Origin: Planctomycetota bacterium
GTDB lineage: Bacteria > Planctomycetota > MHYJ01 > JACQXL01 > CAKKQI01
Assembly: GCA_030633885.1 (NCBI GenBank)
Contig: DAOWBV010000006.1
Location: forward strand, 1 to 32,023
Direction of reading: 5' to 3'
Length of the DNA stretch: 32,023 nt
Part shown: piece after piece, positions 1 to 8,549 of the stretch
Layout: each line of letters begins with the position of its first letter
How positions within the stretch are numbered: position 1 is the stretch's first letter
Notes under the pieces: generated by a model
Seen by the model: the letters and a program-made list of their open reading frames with translations, nothing else
The model's database searches: none
What the model was told of the DNA's origin: nothing
Translations under genes and position numbers: made by a program

Positions 1-270
1 ACAAAAGTTTCGAGATTGGATTCCTGTGAAAAGGTTTGGAACGCCCGAGGAGATAACTCATGCTGTAAAATTACAAAGTGTCCGGTAAATTTAGCCAGAG
101 TACCGGCTGATTGGGGGGCGCAGCGCTTGTTGAATCTTATGGCCGCCTGGCGTGATCAATTATTGGAAATCTTAAGCGCCATGGGTATCCGCGAAGTCCG
201 TCGTCTGCGCGGCGAGACCGGCCGGGCGATCTTTCAGGAAGAGATGGAAAAAGAATTAAAACAGGGTTAA
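1..270 (+). CDS. C-terminal fragment of a glutamate synthase-related (FMN-binding domain) protein; 5' end outside window
   Basis: Frame is open to base 1 (TKVSRLDSCEKVWNARGDN...). C-terminal WGAQRLLNLMAAWRDQLLEILSAMGIREVRRLRG parallels WGAQRIINMYAAWRKYWVRLLKKLGLKSFKELRG at the end of the next gene. Confidence 0.7.
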   Translation, partial: TKVSRLDSCEKVWNARGDNSCCKITKCPVNLARVPADWGAQRLLNLMAAWRDQLLEILSAMGIREVRRLRGETGRAIFQEEMEKELKQG

Positions 271-272
271 AC

Positions 273-1784
273 ATGGGATTTATGTTACCGAAAATAAAAA
301 AAGTGTCGGGAATTTTCAGGACCAAATTATCAAAATTCCTGGTATGCCGCGATCATCATTGCATTAATTGCGGGACTTGTATGGCCGTTTGTCCAACCGG
401 GGTCCACCAACGCCCGGATGGATACAAGCGGACGAAACCACCCGAGCATGACAAATGCATTGGATTTGACTGTTTAAAGACAGATACTTGTTGCGTCCGG
501 CATTGCCCGAGGGGTGCTTTAAAACTAGAGTTGGATCCACTCTGGGAAACACTGGGCGACGCCCGCTGGCCGGCGGATTTGATCAAGGCGACCTGGCACC
601 AGGGTGGGACCGGTGAATTACCACCTTCATATTATAATTATGAAACCGGTCAATCAGAAGGTGGTTTTGATTGCTTGCACTTTAAATATCCGGAATTATC
701 ATCCGAATCAAGTATTAATAATGATGAGATTGATACTTCTCTTGAGTTGAATAAACGTTCATTCGGCCCTAAAATTACCCTTCCGATCCCAATCTACGGC
801 GGCGGGATGTCTTTTGGTTCGATCGGTTTATCGGTTATGTTAGCCCGGGCCAAAGCGGCCCAGGCCTGGCAGACTTTTTTCAGTACCGGCGAAGGCGGTT
901 ATCCGGAAGAACTGGCCCCCTATGATGATTATATTATTACACAGGTAGCTACCGGTCTTTTTGGGGTGAGTGAAGAGACATTGCAACGGGTACGGTTCAT
1001 GGAATTCAAATATGCTCAGGGCGCCAAACCCGGGTTGGGTGGCCATCTTTTAGGTGATAAGAATACTTCCCTGGTGGCTAAACTGCGGGAAGCCGTTCCC
1101 GGCACCAGTTTGTTTTCGCCTTTTCCGTTCCACAGTGTTTATTCGGTAGAAGATCACAAAAAACATGTTGATTGGATCAAAGCGATCAATCCGAATATCC
1201 TGGTTGCGGTCAAAGTTTCCACACCGACGGATATTGATATGGTGGCGGTGGGTAGTTATTACGCCGGAGCGCATATTATTAATTTAGACGGTGGTTACGG
1301 CGGGACCGGAGCGGCGCCGGAGATTGCCAAGAAAAATATTGCCATGCCGATCGAATACGCAATTCCTAAGGTGCATAAGTTTCTGTCTGCCGAAGGGATC
1401 CGCGATGATATTACTTTAATTGCCAGCGGCGGCATCCGTTCAGCGTTAGATGTGGCTAAATCGATCGCGCTCGGAGCGGACGGGGTGGTGATCGGCACGG
1501 CCGAATTAATTGCGTTGGGTTGTGTCCGGTGCGGTAATTGCGAAAGAGGGCGCGGCTGCCCCCGCGGGATTGCGACCACTGATCCGGAATTATCGCCCTT
1601 GATTAATTCTGAATGGGGAGCTCAACGAATAATTAATATGTACGCGGCCTGGCGTAAGTACTGGGTTCGCCTTCTGAAAAAATTAGGGCTGAAAAGTTTT
1701 AAGGAATTACGCGGTCGAATGGATTTGTTGGACTATGTTAATTCCAATAATCAGGAAATTAAAAACAAAAGCTGTAAAGTTTAA
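273..1784 (+). CDS. Glutamate synthase FMN-binding subunit with N-terminal 4Fe-4S ferredoxin motif (archaeal-type GltB2)
   Basis: CINCGTCMAVCP ferredoxin motif; PIYGGGMSFGSIGLSVMLARAKAA, GEGGYPEEL, KPGLGGHLLGDK, DGGYGGTGAAPE, ASGGIRSALDVAKSIALGADGV and CVRCGNCERGRGCPRGI are typical of the glutamate synthase FMN domain. Confidence 0.9.
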   Translation: MGFMLPKIKKVSGIFRTKLSKFLVCRDHHCINCGTCMAVCPTGVHQRPDGYKRTKPPEHDKCIGFDCLKTDTCCVRHCPRGALKLELDPLWETLGDARWPADLIKATWHQGGTGELPPSYYNYETGQSEGGFDCLHFKYPELSSESSINNDEIDTSLELNKRSFGPKITLPIPIYGGGMSFGSIGLSVMLARAKAAQAWQTFFSTGEGGYPEELAPYDDYIITQVATGLFGVSEETLQRVRFMEFKYAQGAKPGLGGHLLGDKNTSLVAKLREAVPGTSLFSPFPFHSVYSVEDHKKHVDWIKAINPNILVAVKVSTPTDIDMVAVGSYYAGAHIINLDGGYGGTGAAPEIAKKNIAMPIEYAIPKVHKFLSAEGIRDDITLIASGGIRSALDVAKSIALGADGVVIGTAELIALGCVRCGNCERGRGCPRGIATTDPELSPLINSEWGAQRIINMYAAWRKYWVRLLKKLGLKSFKELRGRMDLLDYVNSNNQEIKNKSCKV

Positions 1785-1789
1785 AAATC

Positions 1790-4465
1790 ATGAAAGATAA
1801 TCTGATCAAGCAAATACTTGACCAACGCAGGAATACTTTACCCCGGCTGTCCACACAGATGGTTTCCGATGCAGCCGAAGGCGGTTGCGGAGTTATCGGA
1901 TTTATCTCTTCGGAAAAGATCAAAGGGAAGCATGTTCTTCAAGCCTCCGAACAGATGCATAACCGGGGTAACGGTAAGGGCGGCGGGATCGCCGCGGTTG
2001 GACTAAACGCTGAACAGTTAGGCGTGCCTGAAGAGATCCTGCAGGATAATTATTTGTTGCAGATCGCTTATCTGGACCCGTCGGTCCGCGAAACGGTTGA
2101 AAATGAGTTTATTCTTCCGTATTTTACGGTTAATCATACGGCGCTGATCGCGGCGGTGTCGGATTACCGGGAAATTAAAGGGTTGGCAGTGAAGCCGCCG
2201 GATGTCTGGCGTTATTTTGTTCGGGTGAAACCGGAAACGCTGAAAGAATTTGAAACAAAATATGATAATCTGACGGGACGCGCCAGCGAAGATGAATTTA
2301 TTTATCAGAATACTTACCGGCTCAATCATAAATTTTATGCCTCGCTGGGCGAAAAACGGGCTTTTGTCGTTTCTCACGGTCGGAATATGATGGTCTTGAA
2401 GATCGTTGGTTACGCGGAAGAGGTGATTAAATATTATCAGTTGGAGGATTTGCAATCGCATCTTTGGATTGCCCATCAACGCTACCCGACTAAAGGCCGG
2501 GTTTGGCACCCGGGTGGCGCTCATCCGTTTATCGGACTTAACGAGGCCCTGATTCATAATGGTGATTTTGCTAATTATCATTCCGTTTCTGAATGTCTCA
2601 AACAGCACGGTATTGCCCCATTATTTTTGACTGACACCGAAGTCGCCGTCCTGCTTTTTGATCTCTGGAGCCGGACATATAAATATCCACTGGAATATAT
2701 TATTGAAGCCTTGGCCCCGACTACGGAACGTGATTTTGATCTGTTGCCGCTGGATAAGCAAAAGATTTACCGGGCGATCCAGGCGACGCATATTCACGGC
2801 TCACCTGATGGCCCGTGGTTTTTTATTATCGGTCGGACCGTTCCCGAAGAAAATAAAATCCAAATGATCGGCATTACGGATACATCCATGTTGCGGCCCC
2901 AGGTTTTTGCTTTAAGCGATTGGGATAATGCCCAACGTCAGATCGGGTTAATCGCTTCGGAAAAACAGGCAATCGATACGACGCTCCAGAGTTTAAAAGA
3001 AGATTATCCTGACATCTGCCCGGTAGCGGATAAATACTGGAATGCCCGGGGAGGAAGTCATACTGACGGAGGATCTTTTGTTTATACATTAAGTCAGGCT
3101 AATGGTTCGATAAAATTAAGTTGTGCTGATAAGTTCGGGCAAGAAGTTCCTTATGTGTCCGGAACCAGACCAAACAATAATGGGCGACCACTCGCCAAAG
3201 GACGAGTCCGTCCTGAGGCGGACAAAGGGTCGCAGCTACAACATTCTAAGGTAGCTGCGGGGGTTGTCCCCGCCTCAATACAAGATTTTCAATCTATCAT
3301 TAAAGACTCAGATTACCCCGCTTTATATAATGCCTTAACCCAATTAATTCAATCCGCCAAACAAGACGGGCAACAATTTACCCGGACAATCGAGACGTTA
3401 ACTTGGTTGCGGGATCATTTTTATCCGACCGGGAATAAAAAAAGAAGTTCAATCGTCGCCCTGATGGATAATTATTTAACTAACCTGTTTCAATCAATTG
3501 CCGAAATCAAGCAGAATATTAATTTGCCTTATACGTTAGTGACTCGATCTGAGGTATATGGAGACCTAAAGGTCTCCGCTACATCATCTGAGCGTGTAGC
3601 GGAAGCCTTCAGGCTTCCACTGCCGGGGTCACTGGAGGAAACCCTGGTTATCCAGGCCGATGGTTTTCCGTCGGAAGGCGATGACGGCATGTCCCGTGTC
3701 ATCGTTGAAGCGTACCGGAAAGGCTGGAAGAAATTTATTGTTTTTGGTTTAACCGGCCAGCGTTTTTGCGGCAACGGGCTCGGAACGGGTTCTGACGGTG
3801 TTCGAATAGATCTTTATGGCAGTTCCGGCGATTATACCGCTTCAGGTTTAGACGGCGCGGAAGTATATATCCATAATGCCGCGCAGGACCAGATAGGCCA
3901 GATCTTAAAACGCGGTAAGGTCGTGATCTTCGGGGATGTCGGGCAGACTTTTATGTATGGGGCCAAGGGAGGAGAAGTTTACGTGCTGGGCAACGCGGCC
4001 GGACGTCCGCTGATCGATGGGGTCGGACAACCGCGGGTATTGATCAATGGCACTTGTCTGGATTACCTGGCCGAATCTTTTATGGCTGGCGATCCGTTGG
4101 ACGACGGTGGTTTCGTGATCCTTAACGGGATAAGATTTGATGATAACGGGAAGGTTGTCGACTTGGCAACGCCCTACCCGGGCGGTAATTTGTTTTCTTT
4201 GGCGACCGGCGGAGCTATTTATGTGCGCGACCCGGAACATCAGGTGGATCAAACCCAATTACACGGTGGTCAATTTGAGCCGCTGACCGCGCAAGACTGG
4301 CAATTGATCAAACCATATCTGGAAGAAAACGAACGGTTATTCGGTATTTCGATAAACGAACATTTATTAAACGTGAATGGAGAACAAAAAAAACCCGAAG
4401 AGGTTTATCGAAAAATCACGCCGGAATTGGTTGAAATCTTACAATCGTTTACTGAGGATATGTAA
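1790..4465 (+). CDS. Fused class II glutamine amidotransferase + GXGXG (glutamate synthase alpha domain 3) protein
   Basis: GGCGVIGFISSEKIKGKHVLQASEQMHNRG and HQRYPTKGRVWHPGGAHPFIGLNEALIHNGDFANY (GATase II); C-terminal GLTGQRFCGNGLGTGSDGVRIDLYGSSGDYTASGLDGAEVYI...GDVGQTFMYGAKGGEVYVLGNAAGRPLI (GXGXG beta helix). Confidence 0.88.
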   Translation: MKDNLIKQILDQRRNTLPRLSTQMVSDAAEGGCGVIGFISSEKIKGKHVLQASEQMHNRGNGKGGGIAAVGLNAEQLGVPEEILQDNYLLQIAYLDPSVRETVENEFILPYFTVNHTALIAAVSDYREIKGLAVKPPDVWRYFVRVKPETLKEFETKYDNLTGRASEDEFIYQNTYRLNHKFYASLGEKRAFVVSHGRNMMVLKIVGYAEEVIKYYQLEDLQSHLWIAHQRYPTKGRVWHPGGAHPFIGLNEALIHNGDFANYHSVSECLKQHGIAPLFLTDTEVAVLLFDLWSRTYKYPLEYIIEALAPTTERDFDLLPLDKQKIYRAIQATHIHGSPDGPWFFIIGRTVPEENKIQMIGITDTSMLRPQVFALSDWDNAQRQIGLIASEKQAIDTTLQSLKEDYPDICPVADKYWNARGGSHTDGGSFVYTLSQANGSIKLSCADKFGQEVPYVSGTRPNNNGRPLAKGRVRPEADKGSQLQHSKVAAGVVPASIQDFQSIIKDSDYPALYNALTQLIQSAKQDGQQFTRTIETLTWLRDHFYPTGNKKRSSIVALMDNYLTNLFQSIAEIKQNINLPYTLVTRSEVYGDLKVSATSSERVAEAFRLPLPGSLEETLVIQADGFPSEGDDGMSRVIVEAYRKGWKKFIVFGLTGQRFCGNGLGTGSDGVRIDLYGSSGDYTASGLDGAEVYIHNAAQDQIGQILKRGKVVIFGDVGQTFMYGAKGGEVYVLGNAAGRPLIDGVGQPRVLINGTCLDYLAESFMAGDPLDDGGFVILNGIRFDDNGKVVDLATPYPGGNLFSLATGGAIYVRDPEHQVDQTQLHGGQFEPLTAQDWQLIKPYLEENERLFGISINEHLLNVNGEQKKPEEVYRKITPELVEILQSFTEDM
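3182..3276. repeat. Palindromic repeat element inside gltB-like CDS: two hairpin modules joined by CGCAGCTAC-N11-GTAGCTGCG, with a nested 33-nt element at 3192-3224
   Basis: GGGCGACCAC[33 nt]AAGGGTCGCAGCTAC aacattctaag GTAGCTGCGGGGGTTGTCCCCGCCTC. The outer sequences recur (inverted) at 31032-31056 and 31083-31107. Confidence 0.88.
3560..3618. repeat. Second palindromic element inside gltB-like CDS
   Basis: GGAGACCTAAAGGTCTCC GCTACA...TGTAGC GGAAGCCTTCAGGCTTCC: two perfect hairpins flanking a GCTAC/GTAGC inverted core, translated as YGDLKVSATSSERVAEAFRLP. Confidence 0.85.
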
Positions 4466-4498
4466 TTAAAAACCCGGCGACGGGATCGTGATTTGAAC

Positions 4499-4527
4499 TT
4501 GACGAAAATTTAAAAAAATGCTATGAT
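4499..4527 (+). promoter_or_regulatory. Sigma70-like promoter for the small Cys-rich ORF
   Basis: TTGACG - 17 nt - TATGAT. Confidence 0.6.
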
Positions 4528-4574
4528 GATGTTAATTAGATAAAAATATACATTCATTAAAGGGGGTGAATCTT

Positions 4575-4733
4575 ATGGGTTGCGAAACTTGTGGACCGAA
4601 TGAAGCTAAAAAAGTAACTTACGTATGTAGCGCTGGTGCTGATAAGTGTCCTCCGAAAGAAGTCGCTGAAAACACGCCAGCTCCGGAATGCTGCGGCAAA
4701 CCGATGGTTAAAAAAACCGGTTGTTGCGGATAA
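4575..4733 (+). CDS. 52-aa cysteine-rich putative metal-binding protein (rubredoxin/desulforedoxin-like knuckles)
   Basis: Not in the ORF track because of its length. ATG preceded by AAAGGGGGTGAAT (RBS). Translation MGCETCGPNEAKKVTYVCSAGADKCPPKEVAENTPAPECCGKPMVKKTGCCG*; 8 Cys. Flanked by promoter and terminator. Confidence 0.75.
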   Translation: MGCETCGPNEAKKVTYVCSAGADKCPPKEVAENTPAPECCGKPMVKKTGCCG

Positions 4734-4746
4734 GAAACGATGAATA

Positions 4747-4802
4747 AAACCCGTATCATTCAGTAGTCAAACAACTATTATGAATTGATACGGGTTTTTT
4801 TA
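4747..4802 (+). terminator. Rho-independent terminator
   Basis: AAACCCGTATCA ... TGATACGGGTTT followed by a T tract (12-bp stem). Confidence 0.85.
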
Positions 4803-4827
4803 TTCAATTTCCAGTGAAAAACTTAAC

Positions 4828-6093
4828 ATGGCTAAAAAAAATAAATATTGTGTCGGGATAGTTGTCGGCGGCGGCCCGGCTCCGGGTATTAACGGGGTGA
4901 TCAGCGCCGCGACGATCGAAGCGATCAAACAGGGATGGTCGGTTATCGGCATTATGGATGGTTTTCAATGGCTGGCCCGTGGCGGTAAAGTGCCGATCAT
5001 GCGTTTGAAAATTAATGACGTTTCCCGCGTGCATTTACAGGGCGGCTCGATCTTAAGAACTTCCCGGGAAAATCCGACCACTGACCGGAAAAAAATGGCC
5101 CAGGTAGTAAAATCACTTGATAAACTGGGGGTTAATCGATTGGTGACAATCGGTGGAGATGATACCGCTTATACGGCCAGTCGGGTGGAAAAAGAAGCGC
5201 GGGGCCGGATTAAAGTCGCCCATGTTCCTAAAACCATTGATAATGATTTGCCGTTACCAAATTATCTTTCTACTTTTGGTTATCAAACTGCCCGGCACGT
5301 AGGGGTTGGTATCGTGAAATCATTGATGGAAGATTCCGCAACGACTAATCGCTGGTATTTTGTCGTGACCATGGGTCGAAAAGCCGGTCACCTGGCCTTA
5401 GGGATCGGCAAGGCGGCCGGGGTGACGTTGACCATCATTCCGGAAGAGTTTTCCCGGTCCAAAATCACCCTTGCCCGAATTGCTGATATTTTAGAGGGGG
5501 CGATCATTAAACGTCTGGCCATGGGCAAGAAACACGGGGTGGCCATTCTGGCTGAGGGTTTGGGCGAAAGACTGAGCGGCGCCGATGCCAACTTGGTAAA
5601 AAATGTGGAAAAAGACGCTCATGGGCATATCCGGTTGGCGGAAATTGACCTGGGCAAGTTTTTAAAAGACGAAGTTAAACAACGTTTAAAGACAAGAAAT
5701 CTCGATATTACGGTGGTTGACAAGAACATTGGGTATGAACTTCGCTGTGCCGCTCCGATCCCTTTTGACAATGAATACACGCGTGATCTGGGTTACGGGG
5801 TAATTAAATTTTTACAGAAAGGCGGCAGCGGAGCCCTGATCACACTTTTTTCCAAGCGGATTACCCCGCTTTATTTTTCAGATATCATTAATCCAAAAAC
5901 CGGCCGGACTCGAATTCGGACGGTTGACATTAATACTGAGTCATACGAAGTGGCCCGTCATTACATGATTCGGCTCGAACCCAAAGATTTTAATGATTCC
6001 AAACAATTGAAAAAATTGATTCGGGTTAGTCGTTTGAGCCGTCAAGAGTTCCTGAAGAAATTTGCTCATTTGCGGGTAAGCGAAAAAGATTGA
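4828..6093 (+). CDS. 6-phosphofructokinase, probably PPi-dependent type
   Basis: VGGGPAPGINGVISAA, GGDDTAYTA, PKTIDNDLP and MGRKAGHLALGIGKAAG motifs; GGDD plus PKTIDND favour PPi as phosphoryl donor. Confidence 0.85.
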   Translation: MAKKNKYCVGIVVGGGPAPGINGVISAATIEAIKQGWSVIGIMDGFQWLARGGKVPIMRLKINDVSRVHLQGGSILRTSRENPTTDRKKMAQVVKSLDKLGVNRLVTIGGDDTAYTASRVEKEARGRIKVAHVPKTIDNDLPLPNYLSTFGYQTARHVGVGIVKSLMEDSATTNRWYFVVTMGRKAGHLALGIGKAAGVTLTIIPEEFSRSKITLARIADILEGAIIKRLAMGKKHGVAILAEGLGERLSGADANLVKNVEKDAHGHIRLAEIDLGKFLKDEVKQRLKTRNLDITVVDKNIGYELRCAAPIPFDNEYTRDLGYGVIKFLQKGGSGALITLFSKRITPLYFSDIINPKTGRTRIRTVDINTESYEVARHYMIRLEPKDFNDSKQLKKLIRVSRLSRQEFLKKFAHLRVSEKD

Positions 6094-6679
6094 TGAAGTT
6101 GATCAGGAAATGAGTGATGATCGGGGCGACTAAACTACCTGTTGTCAGATATAACCCGCCTAACAGAAATCCCATCCCAACCGCAAAAACAGTCCAGGGA
6201 ATTAATTTTTTATTGACCGGGAAATGTAACAAGCCGAATAACAAACTGGTTATGATCAATCCCAGATGAGGTTGAATCGCTCCTCGAAAGAAGATTTCCT
6301 CTCCAACTGCGCTGAAGCCGGCCAGAATAAAGATTTGCCAGAAGGTGAGCGATCCCAGGATTTTTGCGAATTCTTCTTCCAGTAATCGGACAACCCGCAA
6401 TAATTTTGCGCTAAGCGCGGAGCAAATAACCACCCCAATTGCCGCCATGACGGCCCAGCCGAATATTCGAACGGTCTGTGGCGCAATTCGAAAAGAATCA
6501 TTTAAGGCGGTCGAACCCTGAAAAAAATAAATTCCCAGAACGCCCAGAAGGGTTAAGGTTGAATAAACGGTGATGACCAGTGGTAATAGTGAAGGAGCGG
6601 ATTTTTCCGACGGGGCTCTGTACCGATCGCTGGTACAGGGCGGGGGATCAGAAATGTGATTGTTTTCTTGGTTTTCCAA
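6026..6679 (-). CDS. CPBP family intramembrane metalloprotease
   Basis: Multi-TM; GEEIFFRGAIQ (EExxxR), LLFGLLHF and LVAPIITHFLINF motifs. 3' end overlaps the convergent pfk gene by 68 bp. Confidence 0.83.
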   Translation of the reverse strand: MENQENNHISDPPPCTSDRYRAPSEKSAPSLLPLVITVYSTLTLLGVLGIYFFQGSTALNDSFRIAPQTVRIFGWAVMAAIGVVICSALSAKLLRVVRLLEEEFAKILGSLTFWQIFILAGFSAVGEEIFFRGAIQPHLGLIITSLLFGLLHFPVNKKLIPWTVFAVGMGFLLGGLYLTTGSLVAPIITHFLINFINLFRLPANEQISSGTLDGSND

Positions 6680-6688
6680 GGCGATTAG

Positions 6689-7666
6689 TTATTTTTGTTT
6701 CTTTTTCTGATACTTATTTTTTGATTCGTAAGCATCAACGATCGCTTGCACCAGCGAATGGCGGACAATATCAGTTTTAGTCAGATAACAAAAAGCAATC
6801 CCCGGAATATGACTTAAAAAGGTTTTTACTTCCACCAATCCGGAGATTTTATCCGGTGGCAGATCAATCTGGGTGATATCACCGGTAATGACGATTTTAG
6901 AGTGGGTACCCATCCGGGTGAGAAACATTTTCATCTGACTGGACGTAGTATTTTGCGCTTCATCCAGGATGATAAAAGCGTTAGCCAGGTTACGACCGCG
7001 CATATAAGCCAAAGGAATAACTTCGATTATATCGGTTTCGATCAGCCGTCTTAATTGTTGAGATTCCAGAAGGCTTTCCAGGGCATCGTAAAGCGGCCGG
7101 AGATAAGGGTTAACTTTTTCTTCATAGCTACCGGGTAAAAACCCCAGTCGCTCTCCCGCCTCGACCGCCGGTCGGGCCAGAACGATCTTTTTTATCCCGC
7201 CATTACGCAAGGCCACCAAAGCCCGGGCCACGGCCAGATAAGTTTTGCCGGTCCCGGCCGGCCCGATACTGAAAACGATATCGTGTTTTTCCAATGTTTC
7301 CATATAACGGGCCTGACCTTCTGTTCGCGGCTTAACTTTAAGTAAATTGTTTGTCTCCCGAGGCTGGGCGGCGGTTAGATCAGTTAACCGGTTTGCTTCT
7401 GAACCAGGAGGTTGACCAATTAATTTTAATACATCAGCTTCCGCGACCGGGTGGCCATTTTCCTGGGCCATGGTCACTAAATATTTTAAAATTCGTTCCG
7501 CCTGATTAACCGGTTCTTTTTCGCCGGATAATTTTAAAGTATTATGTTTCAGGCTGACTTTAACGTTTAATTGCTGCCGAATTAACTTTAAGTAGCGGTC
7601 ATAAGGACCAAATACGTGTAACAGATCAGATGAATTTCCCAGTATTATTTTTTTGTGAACTTTCAC
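6689..7666 (-). CDS. phoH: PhoH-like ATPase
   Basis: N-terminal KH-like region; IGPAGTGKTYLAVARAL Walker A, ARPAVEAGERLGFLPG, FIILDEAQNTTSSQMKMFLTRMG. Confidence 0.92.
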   Translation of the reverse strand: MKVHKKIILGNSSDLLHVFGPYDRYLKLIRQQLNVKVSLKHNTLKLSGEKEPVNQAERILKYLVTMAQENGHPVAEADVLKLIGQPPGSEANRLTDLTAAQPRETNNLLKVKPRTEGQARYMETLEKHDIVFSIGPAGTGKTYLAVARALVALRNGGIKKIVLARPAVEAGERLGFLPGSYEEKVNPYLRPLYDALESLLESQQLRRLIETDIIEVIPLAYMRGRNLANAFIILDEAQNTTSSQMKMFLTRMGTHSKIVITGDITQIDLPPDKISGLVEVKTFLSHIPGIAFCYLTKTDIVRHSLVQAIVDAYESKNKYQKKKQK

Positions 7667-7688
7667 GTAAGACTCCTTAGTTGAAACT

Positions 7689-8543
7689 TCAGCTCAAACC
7701 AAATAGTATTAAATAATAGGTAACCGGCGCGCTGAGTAATAAAGAATCGACCATATCCAATGCGCCGCCCAAAGCGGGGACTAAGGATTGAGAGTCTTTG
7801 ACCCGGCAATGCCTCTTAAACATTGATTCCAACAGATCGCCCAGTTGACCGGCGGCCACGATGGCGAAATTGATCAGAATCAGATATTCCCAGGAAATAC
7901 GCTGGAAGGCCTCGGCGTGTAATAAGGATAATAAAAATACCCCGCTGATCGATCCCAGTACTAAAGCGCCGATCAAGCCCTCAACGGTTTTTTTCGGACT
8001 GATTTTTGGTGCCAGCCGGGTCCGGCCGAAAAGTCGGCCGCAAAAATAAGCAAAAGTATCAGCCAGCTTATTTAAAGCGACAAAATAAATTAAAAAATAA
8101 AAACCCCAATTTGCCGGCAGTAAATCATTGTAACGGATTAAATACATATAATAGAACCCCAAGCCGACATACACAAATCCCGCCGTTAGAATGAAGAAGT
8201 CGCTTGTTTTTGAGATATCATTGTTGAAAATGTAATAGATAACCGCGCCGGCCAGAAATAAGATTAATATAAAATCAAAAGAAAAAAGAACTTCGGGATA
8301 TTTCAGGGGGGAAAAAATACCGTTCGCGATACTCCAGCTAACAATCAGAGCAATCGGAAATAATTTAGGTAGTCGCACGCCGATGTTTTCATGCATCTTG
8401 TAAAATTCGTATAAACTCAAGCCGATCACGAAAGTAAAAATAATCGTGAACCCAATATTATTGGCCGTTGAATGATCCCACCAGAACAATAAAGTGATCA
8501 GACCGATTATTAAGGATCCCCAGATCAATCTTTTTAATAGCAT
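7689..8543 (-). CDS. cdsA: Phosphatidate cytidylyltransferase
   Basis: Multi-TM; KLADTFAYFCGRLFGRTRLAPKISPKKTVEGLIGAL and C-terminal GDLLESMFKRHCRVKDSQSLVPALGGALDMVDSLLLSAP. Confidence 0.92.
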   Translation of the reverse strand: MLLKRLIWGSLIIGLITLLFWWDHSTANNIGFTIIFTFVIGLSLYEFYKMHENIGVRLPKLFPIALIVSWSIANGIFSPLKYPEVLFSFDFILILFLAGAVIYYIFNNDISKTSDFFILTAGFVYVGLGFYYMYLIRYNDLLPANWGFYFLIYFVALNKLADTFAYFCGRLFGRTRLAPKISPKKTVEGLIGALVLGSISGVFLLSLLHAEAFQRISWEYLILINFAIVAAGQLGDLLESMFKRHCRVKDSQSLVPALGGALDMVDSLLLSAPVTYYLILFGLS

Positions 8544-8549
8544 GTTGAT

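Noticed and set aside
2018-2608. 196-aa minus-strand ORF
   Set aside because: Fully antisense to the GATase domain of the glutamate synthase-like gene; no recognisable domain.
3160-3300. Possible intein in the gltB-like protein
   Set aside because: Insertion is only about 30 residues, with no intein blocks or terminal nucleophile/Asn motifs; the palindromic nucleotide structure and matching copy elsewhere explain it.
6026-6093. Convergent overlap of pfk and CPBP genes as a possible misannotation
   Set aside because: Both frames are supported by conserved motifs well upstream; a modest tail-to-tail overlap of 68 bp is plausible and not unusual.
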